A DNA stretch of 64,000 bases, from assembly GCA_037447655.1 (NCBI GenBank), contig JBBHKE010000741.1, positions 167,270 to 231,269 on the forward strand, read 5' to 3'. Under the pieces are notes generated by a model. That model saw only the letters and a list, made by a program, of their open reading frames with translations, had not been told where the DNA came from and ran no database searches. Position numbers and translations under genes: made by a program. The first letter of the stretch is position 1. Every line of letters starts with the position of its first letter. The stretch is from Zygnema cylindricum. Its lineage: Eukaryota > Streptophyta > Zygnematophyceae > Zygnematales > Zygnemataceae. Below are positions 56,391 through 64,000 of this stretch, piece after piece.

Positions 56391-57650
56391 CTCATCTCCA
56401 CCCCACTCCCACCCTCACTCTCCCCCCCTCTCTCCCTACCTCCTCTCTCCCTACCTCCTCTCTCCCCCTACCTCCCCCTATCTCCCCGCCTCTCAGCTCC
56501 TCTCTTCTTCATCCATCTGCTCATCACCTCTATACCTCCTCTACTCTCCACTCCAATCCTCTCCTCTCTTATCCTCTCCTATACTCTATCCCTCATCTCT
56601 CCATTACCCTCGCCTACCTCGTCTCCTCTCTCCCTCCTTTATCCCCTATCCTCTATCCCTTCTCCCTCTATCCCTCCTCTCCTCCCCTCTCCTTGAGCCC
56701 TCGTCTCGTCTCCTATCATCTATCCCTCGACTCTTCACGTCTATCTTACATATCCTCTCTCCTCTCCCCTCCTCTGCCTTCATCTCGCCTCTCTTCCCTA
56801 TTCTTTTCATTTTCTTCCCTTCGTCCCTCCTATCTTTCCTCCCTTCTCCTACTCTTTCCCCTCCAATCACTCCTCCCTCCCTCTTTTCTCTCCTCCCTCC
56901 CTCCCTCTTCCTACCCCTCCTCCCTCCTACATCTCGCCCTGCCCTCCTCCCTCCTACCCGTCTCCCTTCATGTTACCGCTCCTTCTCTCCTCCTACTCCT
57001 CCTCCTCCCTCTCCTCCCCCCCCTGCGGCCTCCTACCTCTCCTCCCTCTTCCCTTCCTATCCTTCCCCCCCATTTTCTTCACCTAGATTATTCTTCTATC
57101 CTAATGCAGAGCCAATCCCCCACCCCCTCCCTCTCCCTCTCCCTCTCCCTCTCCCTCTCCCTCTCCCTCACCCCCCTTCCTTGCTACTCCTTTCCCCCTC
57201 TTTCTCCATCTCCCATTCCCTCTCCCTGCCTACCCCTTCCTCTCCCTTACCCTGTCGACCTCTTCTATCTCTCTCTCTCCCTTTCCATCCATCCCCAACT
57301 ACCGATTTCCTATCTCTCCCCTTCCTCTCCTCCCTTCCTCTCCGTATATCCACCCCTGTACCTCTCCTTCTCCCCTCGTTCTGTCTCTCCTTCCCTCCTC
57401 CCTCTCCCTTTCCCCCTCCCTCTCCCTTTTTCTCTCTGTGTCCCTCTCCCTCTCTCCACCCATTCTCTCACTATATGCCTCCTCCCTTCCTCTCCCTCTC
57501 TCCCTCCCTACCTTTCCCATTATTGATGCCAAATCCCACTACCCCCCAAATTTCTCTCCCTCTACCCCCAAAGTTTCTCTCCCTCTACCCCCGAAATATC
57601 TCTCCCTCTACCCCCAAAATTTCTCTCCCTCTACTCCCTTACATTCATGT
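56380..57650. repeat. CT-rich low-complexity tract
   Basis: About 1.27 kb of CTCC/CTTC-biased sequence upstream of the kinase-like gene. The 417-codon plus frame within it (Ser/Leu/Pro only) is a composition artefact. It includes (CTCCCT)n at 57126-57168 and a minisatellite at 57550-57640 of about four 24-bp units (TTTCTCTCCCTCTACCCCC). Confidence 0.85.
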
Positions 57651-59203
57651 GGGACAAAAATCAGGATATCCATTTTATACCCAAACGCATTTAATCTCAA
57701 TTTCATTATTTCTTCCCATTTCTTTTTTTCTTTTTTTTCTTTTTTTTGTATTTTTTTTAATTTGAAGTAAAAATTTCTTCAATTTGACTAAAAACATGTT
57801 AACCTATTTTGACCTTTTTTTATATTTTCCCAAATCCTAGAAACCCCAAATTTTTTTCATAATCATTTTTTTATTTTTCAAGGATTTCCAAAAAAAAAAT
57901 GACACGATTTTGATCCATTATGCAAAGTTTCGGGCACTTCAAAACGCAGGATTCAAAAACTTCAATGACCATAACTTACCACTGCAGACAGATTCCTCGC
58001 TTTATTTTTATTTTATTTTTTTTTCAGAAGAGTAAAAAGTCCCACAAACCCTAAAATTTGAGAAACAGGGAAAAAATCCGAACAGTAGGTTCACAAAATG
58101 AAAAAAAAGAAACAGAATAAGAAGAAGAGAAGCTTGCTATGTGAAAGATCTCAGAAACACATTTGAATTTAATCCGTACGGATGTAAAATTTGAAAGAAA
58201 ATGGTCAAAAAATGGTTAAAAATGGTTAAAAACTGATAAAAAACTGATGAAAAACTGATGAAAAACTGAAAAAAAACGACTCCAAATTCGGATTCCGGCG
58301 CCCTAAAATTCGTCACCAGTAAAATTTTGAACCGAAGTGGAAAAAAAAGGACGTCGCTGTCGACCTTTTTCCTGTCACAAATCTCGGCGACGAATCAGAA
58401 CGCAGGAATTCCGCGATATGCGGGAATAATACGACAAATATGTGACGGCGGGGTGTCGAAAGCCACCGCAGACACGTCGATAGGAAGGCTGTATAACTAG
58501 GCCGTACATTTTCGTACACTTTTGGAGACGTGGCCGCCGGGGGTCCGCGCTAGAAAAATCATATAGAGTATTAAACGCGTGTGACACGTGTAAAGGTCGG
58601 CCGAGCGGTAATAACTCTTTTGTCTATTTTTGTGGACGCGTATTTAATGTTCTTTGGCTGCAGTTCAGTTAAGCTGACAGTAAAGCGATATTAGAGAGGA
58701 AAAGGACAGAATAGCTACAATGTGCCACGTAATGAAAAAGTAAAATTTGATCCAGTTCACGAGAAAATCGGTTGCTAGGAGACGGGACCTGGTAGGAGAA
58801 AACTGTACGAAAAACGGAAAGCCGTACTAAGGTTAAGCGAAAACTTGGAAATTGGCTGCCCACGTCGACAAAAAGAAAATCTGAGCAGATTTGATACAGA
58901 AAGTGTCAAAAATCTCGGGTAGATGACAAATAGGGCATGAGTACGAATTTGTCCACGTTTATAAAAAAGATCTCGGGAGATTCTAAAGGAGAACGTCAAA
59001 AAAAAGGACACTAAAGGACAGAAAACGAGGAGAAATAACGTTCGACCTAATATCTTGTACCTCCAAAATGAGCCGTCCACGTCTCCATAGAGAAAAAAAT
59101 CAGAAAAATCGGAAACTGTCAATAAAGATCGACGGTAGATATATCTCCCCCAATTAGGGTTTCAGCTCGAGATCTAACGGCGGAGAAAACTTTTTCAATT
59201 GTA
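57651..59203. other. Intergenic region, no recognised gene
   Basis: AT-rich with poly-T and poly-A runs. Short repeats of AATGGTTAAA and AACTGATGAA occur at 58200-58275. No frame here has a motif I recognise. Confidence 0.45.
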
Positions 59204-59424
59204 CAGGACCGTGAATCGCTATTAGGAGTTAATGCTTTTTTCGTCGCTTAAAACATATTTTCTCCGTACACACTTGTCCGATTAAAGATCTGACGGTTGA
59301 TGTTAAAAGCTAAGATTCTCAGCTTCCGATTGGCGGTCTCAAATTGAAAATCCGACAAGTTTGTACGGAGAAAAGATGCTTTAACTGGCGAAAAAAACAT
59401 CAACACTAATAGTAATACACTGTG
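59204..59424. repeat. MITE with long imperfect terminal inverted repeats
   Basis: About 221 bp between TA (59202-59203) and TA (59425-59426). The two ends are inverted copies over roughly 70 bases. Both carry CTATTAG near the tip, then TTTTTTCG-C--TTAAA-CAT-TTTTCTCCGTAC, then ACTTGTC. No coding capacity. A second copy starts at 63796. Confidence 0.7.
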
Positions 59425-59969
59425 TAGACACATGTCAAATTCGCGTAGCCGTACGCCGTACAATAGCACAAATATTGGTTTATTTTTAGCGTTACAGAGT
59501 ACAAAAATGTGCGCAGCTTGCCGCTGGATTCGTTATCCGATTCAGCAATATTTCGTCTTTTGTCTTTTTAAAAAAGAAACAACGTACGGTAAAAAGGAGA
59601 CCAGATTTTGGGGGTTACACGCAGTGACGTATTTTTCAAGATTCCGTACAGATATTTGTACAGCAAAAAGATTTTTTGCCACTTTGGATGACAGCCGTGA
59701 GGATGGCAAATCTCTGTCAAGTGGCACCCCAATACGCCAAAAAATTCAGCCATACGGCACTTGTACTCCCCACGTTTTATTCAATGCCACTTTATTCCGC
59801 TACTGTACGAAATTTGCTCGACGTCCAGCTTTTTCACAATTTCACATGCTCCCAAAAAAAAGTGAAACCCTAATTTTTACTTTTTCATTTTTTTTTTTCC
59901 AATGAAAGGGAGTGGCTGCGGACACCGAGAGATTTGAAAGAAAAAAACGAATCCAGCTACAGTTCAGTA
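59425..59969. other. Short region between two MITEs, no recognised gene
   Basis: A 157-codon frame (59432-59905, plus) exists but has no recognisable motif and ends in a poly-Phe artefact, so I do not call it a gene. Confidence 0.4.
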
Positions 59970-60186
59970 CACCGCCAATCGTTATTAGCGTGTAAGTTTT
60001 TTTAGCGTATACGAATAATTAGCGTGGTTTACGCTAATTAGGAATTTGGAAATTTTCGAAGAAATCGTCTATTCTAATTAGGAATTAGGGTTTTTTTTAA
60101 ATAGTGTGGATAACTCTATTTGAGAATAAAAACAAAAAAAAGCGGGACGGAATTAGCGTACACAACGCTAATAACGATTGGCGGTG
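59970..60186. repeat. MITE with perfect 22-bp inverted ends and TA duplication
   Basis: 217 bp. The left end CACCGCCAATCGTTATTAGCG plus T (59970-59991) is the exact reverse complement of 60165-60186. It is flanked by TA on both sides (59968-59969 and 60187-60188), inside a CAG-TA / TA-CTG context. TA duplications with CACC-type tips fit non-autonomous Tc1/mariner-like elements. The interior has no frame. Confidence 0.85.
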
Positions 60187-61029
60187 TACTGCACTGAATA
60201 ATATTTTATATGCACGCCTAAAAGAATTGGCACCCTTAGCTAGTATTTACATTGCTAAATACGGTTGGAAGTGAGTCTTTTCCAGTCTTAGTTACATTCA
60301 CAAATCTGTAAGTAGCATTTTTTTCTTTTCTATGAATAAATTTTATAATGTTTTTTCTTTGTATGCATTCACAACCTATATTTCTTGATAATCACTTTTT
60401 ATGTACATGAGAACTATGTCTTTTTTGAAATGTTCATCAGACCTCCAATTTATGTCAGGCAAACGTTTCTTTCTTTTTACAATTTCATTTTATTAATTTG
60501 AAGTTATTATCACAATGCCTTTTTGTTTTTGTTTATAAACTGCACCACCATTCTTAGACTGGATTAGTAGTGACATTGTTGGTTCAAAATTAATGTGCCC
60601 CACAACACACAACAACTACTACTGTTTTTGTTTAATAACTGATTTTGAGTTCAACATCTACGGGGAAGAATCGCGGTTATATTCTAACGCGGACCTTAGT
60701 ATGTTCCGTGTTTTGTATGAGGAAATTTTATTTGTTGTTTGTGGTTTTTCCCTTCTTTTTCTTCCTTCCATCAACTGCAAATATCAAGCCAAAGTAGCAT
60801 CTGTTTTATACAGAAGTTTTGGTAAAACTCCCCTTGTAATTTAGACTAGATGGGGTTGACGAAACTTAACATTGGATCTTTTAATCTTAGCTCCAACAAG
60901 TTTCGGTTTTGTGGTTATTCAATTCTTTGAGACCTGTTGAAAGCGAAAGATTCCTTTAAAGTTTTGAGGTGGGTTTCACGACAACAAGGTAATTGGCTCT
61001 TTTCTTTATTTTTCTCATAGTTATCGCTA
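60187..61029. other. Region upstream of the BolA exon, no exon recognised
   Basis: The 5' exon or exons of the BolA gene should lie here or further left. A possible donor (AACAAG/GTAATT near 60990) gives the right phase, but the encoded residues do not look like BolA. Confidence 0.4.
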
Positions 61030-61218
61030 CACCGTGAATTGTTTGTTGTTTTTGCCCTTTGACCACAAAATGGCATTAATATTACTTATCTTTTTTTCTT
61101 AACAGATATTTTTTGAACTGTTCAAAATCAACTACATCATTTGGAACTTAATTTGAATAATATCGCTAATATAAACCTCACGCTAATAATTTCTCTACTC
61201 TAATAGCAATTCACGGTG
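61030..61218. repeat. MITE with 12-bp inverted ends and TA duplication
   Basis: 189 bp. CACCGTGAATTG (61030-61041) is the reverse complement of 61207-61218, with TA at 61028-61029 and 61219-61220. It belongs with the other CACCG-tipped elements. It lies upstream of the BolA exon, probably within an intron. Confidence 0.75.
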
Positions 61219-61632
61219 TAGTGTCGCAAGTCAAATTCCTTTTTTCGATGAATTGTAGTCCGAAGCGTTAAGAATTTGAAGTTACTTTTGTAAAAATCTT
61301 GAGCACTTTACTCGATAACATTATCACATCCAAATTTGACAAGCCTCACTGTAAATTTTTGACGTGTGCTTCAAGGTTGCAATAAAAAATCAAAAACAAA
61401 AAGGGAACAACAACAAAAGGAAAATAAAAAACTAAAACAAAACCAGACAGCCAAACAGCTAAAAACAGACATATGAAACTGTAAATCGATTCTTTAGTGG
61501 TGGCTATTTCATGATGCCTCTTTCTTTCCTGTCTGTCCTTCTCTGTTCATTCTTTTTTACTTCTTTTCTCTTTTCGACTATTTATAGACTAAGTTATTTG
61601 GTTGTTTTTTTTATTTTGCCGTGGTTTTTCAG

Positions 61633-61862
61633 GCGGTTGTGGAACAATGTATGAAATAGTGATTCAGTCGGAGTTATTCGATGGAAAAAGTATAGTTGAA
61701 CAACATCGAATGGTAAACAAAGTTTTGAAAGATTATACGAAAAAATGGCACGGTTATACTTTAAATACTTCCTTACCTCCTTTCGAGCCTCCAGAGCTCG
61801 TACATTCTCCTGAATGTTTAGCAAAACAAGCAGCAAAGGAAAAAAAAAAGGGTTGGCGGTAA
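61633..61862 (+). CDS. BolA-family protein, last exon
   Basis: A strong acceptor (T-rich tract, then TTTTTCAG) ends at 61632, and the exon opens with GGCGTMYEIVIQSELFDGKS. It continues with IVEQHRMVNKVLKDYTKKWHG, matching the BolA fold core: the GGCG turn whose Cys sits where mitochondrial and cytosolic BolA proteins have theirs, the conserved HR(M/L)VN helix, and the late His (WHG) that helps bind a shared Fe-S cluster with a monothiol glutaredoxin. It is closest in pattern to the BolA2/BolA3 class (iron-sulfur cluster assembly or iron signalling), as I recall that family. The tail after SLPP (FEPPEL to KKKGW) is longer than usual. The stop is at 61860. The N-terminal third of the domain must be on an upstream exon that I could not find, so targeting (mitochondrial or cytosolic) is unknown. 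Confidence 0.78.
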
Positions 61863-62946
61863 AGGTGTTAATAATCTCATTTGAGAACAAAAGAAAAGGT
61901 TGGAGAGATTTTTGCAAACATTATGCCGATTGTTTGTTGAGAAATAAAATAAAGAATAGGAGAGAGGTGTGTCAGAGTGTGGTTTTACAACACAAATTTA
62001 GAAAGTTTAGATTGTTTATGGAAAAATCGTGGGGGAGAAACGTCCTTCATTACGAGGTGATTTTTTTGTAACAAAGGGACAATTAGGTCTTTTCTTTTCT
62101 TAAAAACCTTCCAATTGTATGATATGGTTTGTTAGTCTTGAGTAAGGTTGACTTAATTTGATGGTTTTTTTGTTCGTTGAGTAGTTCTCTTATATGATAG
62201 TTATTTTTTTGATGTGTTTCCTTAAAGAGCTTTGTGGCTCTTGTTTTGTGGCGAGTATTATGATTATATGATATAGTATTATGATTAGGCATTTGTATTT
62301 AATGAGGCACTTACTATTTATTCAGGCATTCACTATTTAATGAGCCACTTATTATTTAATCCCCCTTTTATCGTTTAACTGGGCATCTGTTCTTTAATGG
62401 GGCATTTGTTATTTGTTTTTTGGTTAGACATTACTGAGGCGTCTATTGTTCTATGTGCCGTTCAGTTATTTGTGTGAGGCGACAAACTTTCTATGTGATA
62501 GTTAACCCCACACAAGCTTTTTATGCAACCATGGTTCTAAAAGTGTGATACAACGTCCATCATTATTAGTGTCATCTAATCATTAATGTCAACACTATAT
62601 TAGAAAAAACTACGTTTTATTATGCTTATGAGCCACTTGACCAAGTAGTGTTAGTAGTGTTGTCAATACAAATTCAAACACTAATTTAATACTAAATTTC
62701 GTTCAACCCTATGCCATCGGAAATAGTTATTTTAATGCCGTAATTTCAACGACCACGACAGTTTCCTACACTAAAGAAATTACATTTAGTTTGGACTCGG
62801 TTGAAATAATGAGTTGGTTTCCGTGCTAACATAGCTATGAATGCAATGATTTTACTCTTAGTTCTGTACACGACCCACACAGTCTCAGTATGAGTTTATT
62901 TATTTGTTAATTTTCTAATTTTTTAATTAGTAATTCTACTTTTCAT
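61863..62946. other. 3' flank of the BolA gene, no recognised gene
   Basis: At 62290-62420 short degenerate units of about 25 bases (GGCATTT/CACT-TTATTTAAT) recur several times. No frame of interest was seen. Confidence 0.4.
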
Positions 62947-63162
62947 AGATAGATAATTGAGTTGGGGTTAGAGTTGTAGTTTTGGATTTGTGAGTTGCCG
63001 GGCTTTTCATTTTGGGTTTGGGTGCTTTTATTTGCCTTGTTGTTGTTCCCGTTGCTCTCTTTAGTTTTTATTGCCCTGGTAGGTTTTATGTTTTGGCCAT
63101 GCCACCCCTTTGGTACCCCTGGACTCAGATGGTTTACCATCGTGCTTTTTAATTTATCCTGC
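62947..63162 (+). repeat. 3' tail of non-LTR retrotransposon, copy 2 (5'-truncated)
   Basis: Matches 45925-46162 from GAT-TAATTGAGTT(A/G)GGGTT to TTTATCCTGC. It has no coding part, as expected for a severely 5'-truncated insertion. No clear target duplication was seen. Confidence 0.7.
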
Positions 63163-63795
63163 CCATCTGTTTTATTCACTAGTCAAAGTTTGACTTGATG
63201 GGAGTTCACACGTCTTTTTACCATAGACAGTGTTTTTTTTTGGCTATCCACTACACCGCTCATCGTTAGCGACTTTTTTTGGCCAAAATTTACAAAATGA
63301 AGTGAACAGGAATGAAGTGAAGGGTTTTTACTGAAGACAATAATCTGAAACTGCCAACAAAAAACTTCTAAATATAAAAGAGTTATGTTTTGAAGCCGGT
63401 TTTCATAACGCTGGTTTTACCAAAAGCAGTAAGACCAGTGAAAGAAGCGACTACAATTCCCTTTATGCTTCATCTACAAATGCAAAGGCAGGCTTGCGGC
63501 ACTTCTTTTATTACTATTAGGGCCACTCTCTCAATGTACGGAAATAAAATGTATTCCCTATTTCCCTATTTATGTGGTGCGGCCTACCTCCCTCCCCCCC
63601 CGGGAACCTTGAAAGGTGCTTTTTACTACTTCTGTCGAGCCTTTCTTCGCAACGATACAAAGTCTTGTTTCTCCAAAGATCGCTTTGGGCCTAAAAATCA
63701 GCGGAAGTGCAAAAAAAGCGCTGCTGCATTTTCGTATTCTCAAGGTTTTAAGCATCTACAAAAGCAGCGGAAAAATAACCAATAGCGGAACAATA
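63163..63795. other. Intergenic region, no recognised gene
   Basis: A further MITE-like tip (TACACCGCTCATCGTTAGCG at about 63252) has no partner. The plus frame at 63390-63785 (131 codons) has no recognisable motif. Confidence 0.4.
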
Positions 63796-64000
63796 CACCG
63801 CTCAATGTTATTAGTGTTAACATTTTTTTCGCCACTTAATACATCTTGTCTCCGTGCACACTTGTCGCATTGTCAATCGGAGACCACCAATAGGAAGGTG
63901 AGAATCTTGGCTTCCAGTAACAACCATCGAATTAACAATGCGACAAGTGTGCACGAAGAAAAGATGTTTTAAGTGGCAAAAACAACTTTAACAGTAATAA
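63796..64000. repeat. MITE, second copy of the 59204 family, cut by the window end
   Basis: Starts after TA (63794-63795) with CACCGCTCAATGTTATTAG, then TTTTTTTCGCCACTTAATAC and CACACTTGTCGCA. The inverted partner (TGCGACAAGTGTGCACG at 63939, AAGTGGCAAAAACA at 63972) runs to the last base of the window. Confidence 0.7.

Noticed and set aside
56273-57526. 417-codon plus-strand frame rich in Ser, Leu and Pro
   Set aside because: It is translation of a CT-biased tract; no other residue pattern, no domain, and similar frames are open in other phases.
59432-59905. 157-codon plus-strand frame
   Set aside because: No recognisable motif, ends in poly-Phe from a T run, and sits between MITEs.

Overview
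The window looks like nuclear DNA of a green-lineage eukaryote, most likely a green or streptophyte alga; I cannot name the species. The evidence is spliced genes with GT-AG introns, many Ty1/copia elements whose primer sites match the plant-type initiator tRNA-Met, a secreted wall-type protein with a Ser-Pro rod in a pherophorin-like layout, a STE-type kinase-like gene, and long CT/GA tracts. Nothing bacterial, viral-particle or organellar was seen.

Layout. Positions 1-4237 are AT-rich and hold no gene I can support. From 4238 to about 32127 lies a nest of Ty1/copia retrotransposons, labelled Z, A, B, G, C, D, E, F and H. G (9172-15597) is the youngest. It has two 1.04 kb LTRs, a 5-bp target duplication (AGATG), a primer site, a polypurine tract and an uninterrupted 855-codon integrase-RT-RNase H frame, and it sits inside the pol gene of the older element B. 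A, C, D, E and F lie on the minus strand and are decayed. D is a compact element with a gag-like region and no intact pol, and E and F share a single LTR in tandem. All 5' ends that can be read carry a primer site complementary to the anticodon arm of initiator tRNA-Met, the half-tRNA priming of copia, Ty5 and Osser. The gag start codon lies inside the LTR, so the primer site is also coding sequence.

From 32128 to 39976 the sequence is AT-rich and mostly unexplained. A three-exon minus-strand gene (43098 down to 39977) encodes a secreted protein with a signal peptide, two homologous cysteine-bearing domains and a rod of about 109 residues of SPPPP type between them. At 45207-46850 are two decayed 3' ends of a non-LTR retrotransposon. 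The 3' tail of the first recurs alone at 62947-63162.

A second minus-strand gene (about 56011 down to 49670) joins a very long low-complexity N-terminal exon to exons for the C-lobe of a protein kinase. The HRD and DFG catalytic motifs are replaced, so it is probably a pseudokinase. Its 5' splice-acceptor region is duplicated in tandem with a period of about 200 bp. The right end holds several short inverted-repeat elements flanked by TA (MITEs) and one clear exon of a BolA-family gene (61633-61862, plus strand).

Only three host genes are supported: the wall-type protein, the pseudokinase and the BolA protein. I see no functional link between them; the window is otherwise dominated by transposable elements.
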